Below, one piece after another: positions 36,402-44,343 of a DNA stretch of 64,000 nucleotides. The stretch is taken from the NCBI GenBank assembly GCA_965217015.1, contig OZ244224.1, forward strand, positions 1,054,001 to 1,118,000. The letters are read 5' to 3'. The stretch is from JAYQKL01 sp038142705. GTDB taxonomy: Bacteria > Pseudomonadota > Alphaproteobacteria > RS24. Numbering within the stretch: the stretch's first letter is position 1; every line of letters starts with the position of its first letter. Both the position numbers and the translations under genes were made by a program. Below the pieces are notes generated by a model. That model saw only the letters and a list, made by a program, of their open reading frames with translations. It was not told the origin of the DNA and did not search any database.

Positions 36402-36656
36402 ATGCCCATGAAAGAATCCGAAATTGTGCATTTAATCAAGCAGGCCCTGCCTGATGCGCAAGTTGAGATTACCGATTTACGCGGCGATGGCGACCATTAT
36501 GCTGCCGTCGTCACCTCGGCAGCCTTTAAGGGCAAAACACGCGTGCAACAGCACAAGCTTGTTTATGATGCCTTTAAAACCGATGCCGGCGAAGATGGTA
36601 TGGGCAGCACATTACACGCATTGGCTTTGCAAACAGCCGTGCCAGATGAGGAGTAA
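36402..36656 (+). CDS. bolA: BolA family protein
   Basis: An 84-residue BolA-fold protein: IVHLIKQALPDAQVEITDLRGDGDHYAAVV, KGKTRVQQHKLVYDAF and GSTLHALALQT. The conserved His in VQQHKLVY is the one that can share an Fe-S cluster with a monothiol glutaredoxin. The next gene is exactly such a glutaredoxin, so the pair likely acts in iron/Fe-S handling. Confidence 0.93.
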   Translation: MPMKESEIVHLIKQALPDAQVEITDLRGDGDHYAAVVTSAAFKGKTRVQQHKLVYDAFKTDAGEDGMGSTLHALALQTAVPDEE

Positions 36657-36660
36657 TCAA

Positions 36661-36993
36661 GTGACAGATATCCATCAACATATTGATGAAGAGATTAAAA
36701 GTGCCGATGTTGTTTTGTTTATGAAAGGCACGCCCGTTTTTCCACAATGTGGGTTTTCAGGCCAGCTTGTGCAAATTTTATCTTACCTCGGCGTGGCTTT
36801 TAAGGGCGTGAATGTGCTCGATAGCGATGAATTGCGTGAAGGCATTAAGACATTTTCAAACTGGCCAACCATTCCGCAGCTTTATGTAAAAGGCGAATTT
36901 ATTGGCGGCTGCGATATTGTGCGCGAAATGTTTGTTGAAAACGAATTACAAGAATATTTTCAGCAAAATAATATCGACATGCAAAACGCCTAA
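36661..36993 (+). CDS. grxD: Monothiol glutaredoxin (Grx4 type)
   Basis: A 110-residue CGFS-type glutaredoxin: KGTPVFPQCGFSGQLVQIL (Cys in CGFS), WPTIPQLYVKGEFIGGCDIVREM (cis-Pro and GG glutathione site). It binds a [2Fe-2S] cluster with glutathione and pairs with BolA. Start is GTG at 36661 after a GAGGAG box, four bases past the bolA stop. The open frame continues upstream to 36454 inside bolA, but that stretch is out-of-frame bolA sequence. Confidence 0.94.
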   Translation: MTDIHQHIDEEIKSADVVLFMKGTPVFPQCGFSGQLVQILSYLGVAFKGVNVLDSDELREGIKTFSNWPTIPQLYVKGEFIGGCDIVREMFVENELQEYFQQNNIDMQNA

Positions 36994-37028
36994 AGCGGCA
37001 TTTATCTATTCACAATAACGGTTTTGGC

Positions 37029-37057
37029 TTGCTCTTATAGCCCTTAATCGTTATAAA
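37029..37057 (+). promoter_or_regulatory. Promoter of rplY
   Basis: TTGCTC (37029-37034), 17-base spacer, TATAAA (37052-37057). The expected start point, about 37064, falls at the first strand of the leader's closing stem, so promoter and RNA structure agree. Confidence 0.6.
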
Positions 37058-37061
37058 ACGG

Positions 37062-37127
37062 CACGCTTAACGCCATCTGGAAATGAGTCCAGATTGTGGC
37101 TCACACCCCTGGAGGGAGCCAAGCGTG
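37062..37127 (+). promoter_or_regulatory. Three-way-junction RNA leader of rplY
   Basis: Closing stem CACGCTT/AAGCGTG (37062-37068 with 37121-37127, seven perfect pairs); inner hairpin ATCTGG/CCAGAT (37075-37080 with 37089-37094); second inner hairpin GGCTC/GAGCC (37098-37102 with 37116-37120). It sits between a good promoter and the L25 gene, whose product binds 5S rRNA. E. coli L25 is reported to repress its own mRNA through the 5' UTR, so autoregulation here is a reasonable guess. Confidence 0.65.
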
Positions 37128-37161
37128 ATTGGCAATTCAGCCAGTTTTTGGAGATAAGATA

Positions 37162-37827
37162 ATGAGCAACATTATCAATTTAAACGCAGAAAAACGCGAA
37201 CTGAACGGCAAGGGGCCCGTTCGCGCGCTGCGTCGCGCCGGAAAAATTCCGGCAGTCATTTATGGTGACAAAAAAGAGCCTCTACCGATTATTCTTGAAC
37301 GCAAAGAAATCGACAAAGTTTACAACACAGGTCGTATGATGGCGACTTTGCTGGAACTTGAAGTTGATGGCTCAAAAAGCCGTGTGATTGCGCGTGATGT
37401 GCAATTTGACCCCGTCAAAGACACGATTTTGCATGCCGATTTCCTGCGTGTGACACGCGCCACAAAAATTGCGGTTGAGGTGCAAGTGCATTTCTTAAAT
37501 GAAGAGACATGCCCTGGCCTCAAACAAGGTGGCGTGCTGAATGTCGTGCGCTATCAGGTTGAATTGCTCTGCCCAGCAGGTGATATTCCTGAATTTATTG
37601 AGCTTGATTTGGCCGAAGCTGAAATTGGGGCAAGTTTGAACATTTCTGATGTGCAATTGCCAGAAGGCATTACGCCGACCATCACTGACCGCGACTTCAC
37701 TATTGCGACCATAGCTGCACCTGCAGGTCTGGACGAAGAAGATGACGCTGATGATGAAGGTGAAGAAGGCGAAGCAAGTGAAGCAGAAGGCGGCGAAGAA
37801 GCTGCTGATGAGGGCGGCGAGGAATAA
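37162..37827 (+). CDS. rplY: 50S ribosomal protein L25/Ctc, long form with acidic tail
   Basis: A 221-residue L25 of the TL5/Ctc type that binds 5S rRNA. Residues 1-95 are the L25 domain (LNAEKRELNGKGPVRALRRAGKIPAVIYG ... DVQFDPVKDTILHADFLRV), followed by the Ctc beta domain and a very acidic tail of Glu/Asp/Gly/Ala. The ATG at 37162 has GGAGATAAG upstream; a longer frame from 37129 would start in the leader structure. pth follows. Confidence 0.94.
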   Translation: MSNIINLNAEKRELNGKGPVRALRRAGKIPAVIYGDKKEPLPIILERKEIDKVYNTGRMMATLLELEVDGSKSRVIARDVQFDPVKDTILHADFLRVTRATKIAVEVQVHFLNEETCPGLKQGGVLNVVRYQVELLCPAGDIPEFIELDLAEAEIGASLNISDVQLPEGITPTITDRDFTIATIAAPAGLDEEDDADDEGEEGEASEAEGGEEAADEGGEE

Positions 37828-37899
37828 TCCGCCCCATCATCACCTCTGCATCACCATCTAACATAGCGGCCAAAGCTGGCTATGTGTCGGAGAGGCTTG

Positions 37900-38508
37900 A
37901 TGCTTTTAATTGTTGGTCTTGGTAATCCTGGAAAAAAATATGCTGGAAACCGGCATAATATTGGTTTTATGGCCATAGACGAGATTGCCAAGCACCACAA
38001 TTTCCCGCCTTTTAAGAAGAAATTTCAGGGCCAGATTTCCGAGCATGTGATAAATGGCGAAAAGGTCATTTTGCTCAAGCCTGAAACTTTTATGAATGAA
38101 AGCGGCAAATCGGTTGCCGAGGCGGTGCGCCTTTATAAGCTGGCACTGGACCAGATTATCGTTTTTTATGATGAGCTTGATTTAATCGCTGGCAAATTGC
38201 GCTTGCGCACAGGTGGCGGTTTGGCCGGGCATAATGGGCTTAGATCGTTAAAGGCTCATATCGGCAATGAGTTTCGTCGCGCGCGTCTGGGCATTGGACA
38301 CCCCGGGCATAAAGACAAGGTTTTAGGTCATGTTTTGAAAGATTTCTCGAAGCAGGACAAAATCTGGTTGGCAGATTTTTTGCCCGCCCTTGCCACCCAT
38401 TTTCCATTGCTGCTGGAAGGCGCGGATACAACTTATCAAAACCGGGTTCATGAGGATATGCACAAGCATTTTCCAGCCAAAAACAATGACACAGAAGAGC
38501 AGGATTAA
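37900..38508 (+). CDS. pth: Peptidyl-tRNA hydrolase
   Basis: Recycles peptidyl-tRNAs released from stalled ribosomes. The 202-residue protein has LIVGLGNPGKKYAGNRHNIGF (catalytic His in RHN), LKPETFMNESGKSV, FYDELDLIAGKLRLRTGGGLAGHNGLRSL. The ATG at 37900 follows GGAGAGG; an upstream ATG at 37882 lies inside a hairpin (ACATAGC/GCTATGT, 37861-37885) between rplY and pth. Confidence 0.95.
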   Translation: MLLIVGLGNPGKKYAGNRHNIGFMAIDEIAKHHNFPPFKKKFQGQISEHVINGEKVILLKPETFMNESGKSVAEAVRLYKLALDQIIVFYDELDLIAGKLRLRTGGGLAGHNGLRSLKAHIGNEFRRARLGIGHPGHKDKVLGHVLKDFSKQDKIWLADFLPALATHFPLLLEGADTTYQNRVHEDMHKHFPAKNNDTEEQD

Positions 38509-38519
38509 AAGGACAGATT

Positions 38520-39617
38520 ATGGGATTTAAATGCGGTATTGTTGGGCTGCCAAATGTGGGGAAATCCACGCTGTTTAACGCCCTGACGCAAACAGCGGCG
38601 GCGCAAGCAGCTAATTTTCCTTTTTGCACGATTGAACCAAATATTGGCGAGGTCAGTGTGCCTGACACGCGGTTGGCGGCATTGGCTGAAATTTCGGCCT
38701 CAAAAGAAACCATAGCGGCGCGCTTGAGCTTTGTTGATATTGCGGGGCTGGTGCGGGGCGCGTCAAAGGGCGAGGGTCTGGGCAATCAGTTTTTGGGCAA
38801 TATCCGTGAAGTGGACGCGATTGCGCATGTCTTGCGGTGTTTTGAAGATGGCGACATCACCCATGTTGAGGGGACGATTGACCCCATTGCTGACGCAGAT
38901 ACGGTGGAAACCGAACTCATGCTGGCTGATTTAGAAAGCCTTGAGAAACGCGCTGATGGCTTACGGAAAAAAGCGACCACCAAAGATAAAAAAGCGATAG
39001 AAGAATTAGAACTGGTTGAGCTGGCGCTGGCTGAATTGCAAGAAGGCCGCCCAGCGCGTTGTGCGGATATACCCCAAGGGCGGGAAACTGATTTTAAGAA
39101 CCTGCAACTCTTAACTGCCAAGCCTGTGCTGTATGTGTGCAATGTGGAAGAGGAAAGCGCAGAAACAGGCAATAGCCTGTCTGCCAAAGTCGCTGAAAAG
39201 GCGGCCCAAGAAGGCGCAGAGGCGGTGATTATTTCCGCCCGTATTGAAGAAGAACTCGCCCAGCTCGACGAAAGCGAACGACTGGAATATTTGCAAACTT
39301 TAGGGCTAGAAGAACCGGGCCTTAATCGCCTTATTCGGCAAGGCTATCAGCTGCTGGATCTCATCACCTATTTCACCTCTGGGCCTAAAGAAACCCGCGC
39401 TTGGACCATCAAACGCGGCACCTCCGCACCACAGGCAGCTGGGGTGATTCATACTGATTTTGAGCGGGGCTTTATCCGCGCTGAAACCGTCAGCTATGAT
39501 GATTATACCACGCATCAGGGCGAACAAGGCGCGCGCGACGCTGGCCGCCTGCGCCAAGAGGGCAAAGATTATATCGTGCAGGACGGCGATGTCATGCTGT
39601 TCCGGTTTAATGTTTAG
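38520..39617 (+). CDS. ychF: Redox-regulated ATPase YchF
   Basis: A 365-residue Obg-related P-loop protein that binds ATP and ribosomes. G1 GLPNVGKSTLFNALTQT (near 8-24), G3 DIAGLVRGASKGEGLGNQFL, NVEE in place of NKxD, which explains ATP preference, and a C-terminal TGS domain (TIKRGTSAPQAAGVIHTDFERGFIRAETV). Pth-YchF neighbours are a widely conserved pair. Confidence 0.95.
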   Translation: MGFKCGIVGLPNVGKSTLFNALTQTAAAQAANFPFCTIEPNIGEVSVPDTRLAALAEISASKETIAARLSFVDIAGLVRGASKGEGLGNQFLGNIREVDAIAHVLRCFEDGDITHVEGTIDPIADADTVETELMLADLESLEKRADGLRKKATTKDKKAIEELELVELALAELQEGRPARCADIPQGRETDFKNLQLLTAKPVLYVCNVEEESAETGNSLSAKVAEKAAQEGAEAVIISARIEEELAQLDESERLEYLQTLGLEEPGLNRLIRQGYQLLDLITYFTSGPKETRAWTIKRGTSAPQAAGVIHTDFERGFIRAETVSYDDYTTHQGEQGARDAGRLRQEGKDYIVQDGDVMLFRFNV

Positions 39618-39663
39618 CGCTCATATAACCTTAAAATGAAAAAGCCATGATTTTTGACACCGC

Positions 39664-39693
39664 TTGACGCGGGCGGGTATTACTGGCTAGCAT
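39664..39693 (+). promoter_or_regulatory. Candidate promoter of the glycine-zipper lipoprotein gene
   Basis: TTGACG (39664-39669), an 18-base spacer and TAGCAT (39688-39693), 28 bases before the ATG. Confidence 0.45.
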
Positions 39694-39720
39694 GTCCACA
39701 ATAATAAAAAAGGACAGCCA

Positions 39721-40617
39721 ATGTTTCATTTCAAACCACACCCCTATTCCACCTTGCGCCAGCAGGCTCGATTTCTCACCAGTTTTGCGGCTCTTGCTTT
39801 GGCGGCGGCTGGTTGCATGTCGCCAGCGTCTCATTATGCCGCAGATGTTTATCAAGCGGATCAAATCAACACCCGCCAAGAAGCCAAAGCCGTTCGGATA
39901 TTATCGATTGAAGCCAGCAAAGTGCAGGTGGAGAACAAACGCAATCAAGAGCTTGCGGCCATTGGCGGCGCTATTTTAGGCGGGCTTTTAGGGGCAGAAC
40001 TGGGCAGCAATACAAGCCACGGCAAAGCGGCTACATTGGGCGGTGGGCTTGTCGGGGCGACAGTGGCTGAAAATATCGCAGGCAATACTGTTCTGGTAGA
40101 TGGTGTGAGCCTGTTTTACGAGCAAAATGGCACAATCCTCACCTCAACCCAAGTGGGCCAGCCCTGCCAATTTGCACCAGGCACCGCCTTGATGATTGTA
40201 ACGCAGGCAAATAGCAGCCGCATTCAGCCCAATGCGATGAACCCTTGTGTTAAGGGACAAGAGCAGGTCACAGGAAAACTCAGCAGATATGATTATGACG
40301 CCTCTGCGCAAGAAATGTTGAAGCTTGGGCGCCAACCCACCCATTCGGATAAAATGATGGAATTAAAGCGCCAGCAGCAAACGCTTGAGGCAACAAAAAA
40401 GCTGCAAAAGGAAATCACCGAGCTCACCAAAGAAGAACAACGCAGCGCAACCGCCAAAGAGCGCGCGAATTTAGAGGTTGAGCAACGCAAAGCGGAAATT
40501 GACAGCATTAAGTCACGCAATGAGGCAACCCGAACAATCAGTGAGGGTATCGGCAATCGGCTGAATAAAGATACGGAAGTTACTATTGAGCCAGATAAGG
40601 TGAAAATCAAAAATTAA
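39721..40617 (+). CDS. Glycine-zipper outer-membrane lipoprotein with C-terminal coiled coil
   Basis: A 298-residue protein. Lipobox LAAAGC puts the lipidated Cys at residue 32. Residues 78-120 contain a glycine zipper (GGAILGGLLGAELGSNTSHG, then GGGLVGATVAENIAG) like SlyB/PcP/17-kDa antigen proteins. The last third (LKRQQQTLEATKKLQKEITEL to RNEATRTIS) is a charged coiled coil not usual for SlyB-like proteins. Role is probably envelope structure; no enzyme motif. Confidence 0.75.
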   Translation: MFHFKPHPYSTLRQQARFLTSFAALALAAAGCMSPASHYAADVYQADQINTRQEAKAVRILSIEASKVQVENKRNQELAAIGGAILGGLLGAELGSNTSHGKAATLGGGLVGATVAENIAGNTVLVDGVSLFYEQNGTILTSTQVGQPCQFAPGTALMIVTQANSSRIQPNAMNPCVKGQEQVTGKLSRYDYDASAQEMLKLGRQPTHSDKMMELKRQQQTLEATKKLQKEITELTKEEQRSATAKERANLEVEQRKAEIDSIKSRNEATRTISEGIGNRLNKDTEVTIEPDKVKIKN

Positions 40618-40646
40618 CCCCCGCTATAGGAGATAGCGAGGGTTAA
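40614..40646. terminator. Bidirectional intrinsic terminator between lipoprotein gene and petC
   Basis: Arms TTAACCC-C-CGCTAT (40614-40627) and ATAGCG-A-GGGTTAA (40633-40646) with AGGAG loop. On the minus strand it is followed by TTTTTGATTTT, a good terminator for petABC; on the plus strand AAATTTC follows. The plus-strand gene's stop codon is part of the stem. Confidence 0.8.
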
Positions 40647-40670
40647 AATTTCACTGGATTGAGCGGACGC

Positions 40671-41453
40671 TTAGTGTTGGTCAGCCCAAATTTTGCGCAT
40701 GGACAAGAACAAGAGGCCAGCAAAGAGTGAGAGGTAAATAATCACCATCACACCGGTTTGCTTGCGGGTTTCAAGCTCTGGTTCGGCTGCCCATGACAGG
40801 AAAGTCGTGACATCATATGCCAGTTGCTCTTTGGTTGGGACTGTGCCGTCTTCATAATCGACCAATTCATCAACCAAAGGTTCGGCCATCGCAATTTTAC
40901 CACCTGCCATATAGGGGTTGTAATATTGCCCATCACCAAGCTTCACACCTTCTGGCGCGTCTTCATAACCAACCAAAAGCGCATAGACATAATCAGCACC
41001 GAGCCCACGGGCTTTGGTTATCAGCGATAAATCGGGTGGGTAAGCACCGCCATTAGATGCGCGCGCTGCGTTTTCGTTTGGATAGGGCGCGATGAAGGCA
41101 TCTTTTGGTAAAGCCGGACGGTCAAACATATCACCATAATCATCAGGGCCATCTTCTACCGTAAAATTAGCTGCAATGGCTTTCACCTCAGCTTCACTAA
41201 ATTCTGGCCCGCCTGATTGTGACAAGTTACGAAAGCGCAGCTGGTTCATGGAATGACAGGCCGCGCAAACCTCTTGATAAACTTTATAGCCACGACGCAG
41301 CGCATCGCGGTCAAAAGTACCAAATGGGCCGTTAAAACTCCAGTCTTGTGCTGCAGGGTGTTTGGCATCGCCGGCCGCAAAAACCTGTGTCGGTACTGCC
41401 AATGCGATAATCAGGGCAAGCCCTAATGAGGTGAAAAATTGTGTTCTTTTCAT
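40671..41453 (-). CDS. petC: Cytochrome c1 of the bc1 complex
   Basis: A 260-residue subunit of ubiquinol:cytochrome c reductase. Signal peptide at 1-26 (SLGLALIIALAVPTQVFA), heme site EVCAACHSMNQL (Cys 63, Cys 66, His 67), the conserved NGGAYPPDLSLI segment, and a C-terminal membrane anchor (VMVIIYLSLFAGLLFLSM). Last gene of petABC, followed by a strong terminator. Confidence 0.95.
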   Translation of the reverse strand: MKRTQFFTSLGLALIIALAVPTQVFAAGDAKHPAAQDWSFNGPFGTFDRDALRRGYKVYQEVCAACHSMNQLRFRNLSQSGGPEFSEAEVKAIAANFTVEDGPDDYGDMFDRPALPKDAFIAPYPNENAARASNGGAYPPDLSLITKARGLGADYVYALLVGYEDAPEGVKLGDGQYYNPYMAGGKIAMAEPLVDELVDYEDGTVPTKEQLAYDVTTFLSWAAEPELETRKQTGVMVIIYLSLFAGLLFLSMRKIWADQH

Positions 41454-41464
41454 AGCTCCGACCT

Positions 41465-42703
41465 TTATTCTGCAGGCGCTGCATTACTAGAAAGCACAGA
41501 ATCTGAAATGCTTTCGGGGATATCCTTTGGTTTTTCGATAAAACCAAGCAGGGGTAAAATGATGAGGAAATGCGCGAAATAATAAATTGTCGCTATTCGT
41601 GCCAGCACAATGTAAATCCCCTCAGCCGGCATCGCGCCTAAATAACCGAGCAGCAAGCAAACACCAATAAAGATGAAATAGAACTGACGGAACAGTGGAC
41701 GATAACGCGCAGAGCGCACTTTTGAAGTGTCCAGCCAAGGCAGTACAAACAAAATCGCAATCGCCCCGACCATTGCAATCACGCCGCCAAGCTTATCAGG
41801 TACAGCCCGCAAAATCGCATAAAATGGCAATAGATACCATTCTGGCACAATATGAGCTGGCGTCACCAATGGGTTGGCGGGAATGTAATTATCCGCATGA
41901 CCCAGCACATTTGGCGCGAAGAAAATGAAATAGCTGAATAAAATCATAAACAGCACCAGCGCAAATCCGTCCTTTACAGTGTAATAAGGGTGGAACGGCA
42001 CCGTATCTTGTTTTGATTTGACCGAAATACCAATCGGGTTGTTATTGCCCGGCACATGCAAGGCCCAGATATGCAACACCACCACGCCCGCAATCAAGAA
42101 TGGGATAAGATAGTGTAACGAGAAAAAGCGGTTCAGGGTTGGGTTATCAACCGAGAAACCACCCCATAACCAAGTTGCGATGCTGTCACCCACCAATGGC
42201 ACAGCGCCAAAAAGATTGGTAATCACCGTCGCGCCCCAAAGGCTCATCTGGCCCCATGGCAAAACATAGCCCATAAAGGCCGCCGCCATCATGAGCAGGT
42301 AAATAATCACGCCCAAAATCCACAGCACCTCGCGTGGCGCTTTATAGGAGCCATAATACATGCCCCGAAATATGTGAATATAAACAGCGAGGAAGAACAT
42401 AGAAGCGCCATTGGCGTGAATATAGCGGATTAACCAACCATAATTCACATTGCGCATAATATGCTCGACAGAATTAAACGCCAAATCAACATGCGGTGTG
42501 TAATGCATGGCCAAAATAATGCCGGTGACGATTTGTGTCATCAGGCAAAAAGTCAAAATACCTCCAAAAGTCCACCAATAATTCAGGTTTTTTGGGGTTG
42601 GGTAATCAACAAAACTATCATGTGCTAAGCGCATTAAAGGCAGGCGCTCATCCATCCATTTTGCGATACCACTTTTTGGGTTATAGGTGCTCTCACCGCT
42701 CAT
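41465..42703 (-). CDS. petB: Cytochrome b of the bc1 complex
   Basis: A 412-residue, eight-helix membrane subunit with two b hemes and the Qo/Qi quinone sites. Heme histidines are in AMHYTPH, RYIHANGASMFF, HYLIPFLIAGVVVLHIWALH; the Qo motif PEWY is present in HIVPEWYLLPFYAILRA. The gene lies 18 bases after petA and 11 before petC. Confidence 0.95.
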   Translation of the reverse strand: MSGESTYNPKSGIAKWMDERLPLMRLAHDSFVDYPTPKNLNYWWTFGGILTFCLMTQIVTGIILAMHYTPHVDLAFNSVEHIMRNVNYGWLIRYIHANGASMFFLAVYIHIFRGMYYGSYKAPREVLWILGVIIYLLMMAAAFMGYVLPWGQMSLWGATVITNLFGAVPLVGDSIATWLWGGFSVDNPTLNRFFSLHYLIPFLIAGVVVLHIWALHVPGNNNPIGISVKSKQDTVPFHPYYTVKDGFALVLFMILFSYFIFFAPNVLGHADNYIPANPLVTPAHIVPEWYLLPFYAILRAVPDKLGGVIAMVGAIAILFVLPWLDTSKVRSARYRPLFRQFYFIFIGVCLLLGYLGAMPAEGIYIVLARIATIYYFAHFLIILPLLGFIEKPKDIPESISDSVLSSNAAPAE

Positions 42704-42721
42704 GTGTCAATCCTATCTCGC

Positions 42722-43249
42722 TTAACCGATTTTAATACGTGTGTCTGAAACAAATTGATATTCTGGAATTTCCAGATTGGTTGGGGCTGGCCCCTTACGA
42801 ATACGCCCTGAAGTATCATAATGCGATCCGTGACAAGGGCAGAACCAGCCATTAAATTCGCCAGCCTGACCAAGAGGCACACACCCTAGATGCGTACAAA
42901 CCCCGACCATTACCAACCATTCGGGCTTTTCAGCGCGCAATGTATCGGCTTGGGGGTCGCGTAATTCAGCTAAATCCACTTGTTCTGCTTCTGTTATCTC
43001 ATCTGCTGTCCGGCGGCGGATAAAAACAGGTTTCCCGCGCCATGTGACAGTGATGCTTTGGCCGACCTCAATCGCGCCCAAATCTACCTCAATCGAGGCC
43101 AAAGCGCGCATTGAAGCATCTGGGTTCATTTGGTCAATCAAAGGCCAAGCTATATTTGCCGCGCCAATGGCCGCAAAAGCTCCGGTTGCTAAATGAAGGA
43201 ATTCTCGGCGGTTAGTCTCGCCATTTTTGCTATCAGCAGTATCACTCAA
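42722..43249 (-). CDS. petA: Rieske iron-sulfur protein of the bc1 complex
   Basis: A 175-residue Rieske subunit: Tat-like N-terminus (NRREFLHLATGAFAAIGAANI) doubling as membrane anchor, and cluster motifs CTHLGCVPLG and CPCHGSHYD. No ATG fits the start; TTG at 43249 with GGAG eight bases upstream is the best choice. First gene of the pet operon, divergent from hemF. Confidence 0.94.
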   Translation of the reverse strand: MSDTADSKNGETNRREFLHLATGAFAAIGAANIAWPLIDQMNPDASMRALASIEVDLGAIEVGQSITVTWRGKPVFIRRRTADEITEAEQVDLAELRDPQADTLRAEKPEWLVMVGVCTHLGCVPLGQAGEFNGWFCPCHGSHYDTSGRIRKGPAPTNLEIPEYQFVSDTRIKIG

Positions 43250-43317
43250 GACGATATCTCCAGCATTGGTGTTCTCTTCTCAACCTACCAGCGCTCATCG
43301 CTCATAAATCGAGTCAC

Positions 43318-43331
43318 TCCTTTATAAAGGA
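43318..43331. promoter_or_regulatory. Perfect palindrome in the petA/hemF divergent region
   Basis: TCCTTTATAAAGGA, a 14-base perfect inverted repeat about 70 bases before petA and 130 before hemF. It contains a TATAAA that could be a minus-strand -10, so it may be an operator. The regulator is unknown. Confidence 0.45.
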
Positions 43332-43461
43332 TTTAACTGTTAGGGAAAATACTTCTCTGGCTTCCAAGGCTCTATGTGTCACCATGACGCAGAGGGTGAA
43401 ATTTCCACATTTTTAAGCCAAATAGGGTAAAAAATAAGGGTTGATATGGTAGGTGAATTGC

Positions 43462-44340
43462 ATGGTACATATAGTAGATACGGATATGGATAAGCAAAAA
43501 AAACAGGCATCTGACTGGTTTCGCACCCTGCGCGATGAATTATGCGCGGCTTTAGAGGCTTTTGAGCCAAATGGGCAACGATTCCAGAAGAAAAAATGGA
43601 GCCGCGCAGAGCAGCATGGTTCAGATGAAGATTTAGGCGGCGGCGAAATGGCGTTGCTTGAAGGCGATGTTTTTGAAAAAGCAGGTGTGCATATATCCAC
43701 AGTTTATGGTGAATTTTCTGAAAATTTCCGGCATCAGGTCGAAGGCGCTGATGAAGACCCGCGGTTCTGGGCGAGCGGGATTTCGGTCATTATTCACCCC
43801 AAAAATCCGCACGCCCCTACCGCGCATATGAACACGCGCATGGTCGTGACCACAAAAAACTGGTTTGGCGGCGGTGGCGATTTAACCCCAATGCTGGCGC
43901 GTGACCGGCGCGCCGACCACCCTGACACGCTGGCTTTTCATCAGGCCTATCAACAAGCATGCGATGCCTATGCGCCAGATGCTTATGCCGAATATAAAAA
44001 AGCCTGCGATGATTATTTTTATCTGCCCCATCGCGACGAGCCACGCGGCACGGGCGGCATATTTTATGACCATCTCAATAGTGGTGACTGGAATAAGGAT
44101 TTTCTCTTCACCCAAAATGTCGGCAAAGCCTTTCTGCAAGCCTATCCAGCCATTATCGCCAAACGCATTGGCGAGGCCTATACGCAGGCCGAGCGTGATG
44201 AACAACTTGTGCAACGCGGGCGTTATGTGGAATTTAATCTACTTTATGATCGCGGGACAATGTTTGGCCTGAAAACCGGTGGCAATGTGGACAGTATTTT
44301 ATCCTCTATGCCGCCTGTCGTGAAATGGCCCGCGCCTTAA
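43462..44340 (+). CDS. hemF: Oxygen-dependent coproporphyrinogen III oxidase
   Basis: HemF decarboxylates coproporphyrinogen III to protoporphyrinogen IX using oxygen. The 292-residue protein has KKWSRAEQHGSDEDLGGGEMALLEG, GISVIIHPKNPHAPTAHMNTRM, TKNWFGGGGDLTPM and RGRYVEFNLLYDRGTMFGLKTGGNVDSILSS-type blocks (cited in parts). The ATG at 43462 follows AGGTG; a GTG at 43453 is possible. It sits opposite the bc1 operon, which needs heme. Confidence 0.94.
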   Translation: MVHIVDTDMDKQKKQASDWFRTLRDELCAALEAFEPNGQRFQKKKWSRAEQHGSDEDLGGGEMALLEGDVFEKAGVHISTVYGEFSENFRHQVEGADEDPRFWASGISVIIHPKNPHAPTAHMNTRMVVTTKNWFGGGGDLTPMLARDRRADHPDTLAFHQAYQQACDAYAPDAYAEYKKACDDYFYLPHRDEPRGTGGIFYDHLNSGDWNKDFLFTQNVGKAFLQAYPAIIAKRIGEAYTQAERDEQLVQRGRYVEFNLLYDRGTMFGLKTGGNVDSILSSMPPVVKWPAP

Positions 44341-44343
44341 TCT

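Noticed and set aside
36454..36993. An apparent 179-residue fusion ending in glutaredoxin
   Set aside because: The first 69 codons are the bolA gene in another frame; the real glutaredoxin begins at GTG 36661 after a GAGGAG box.
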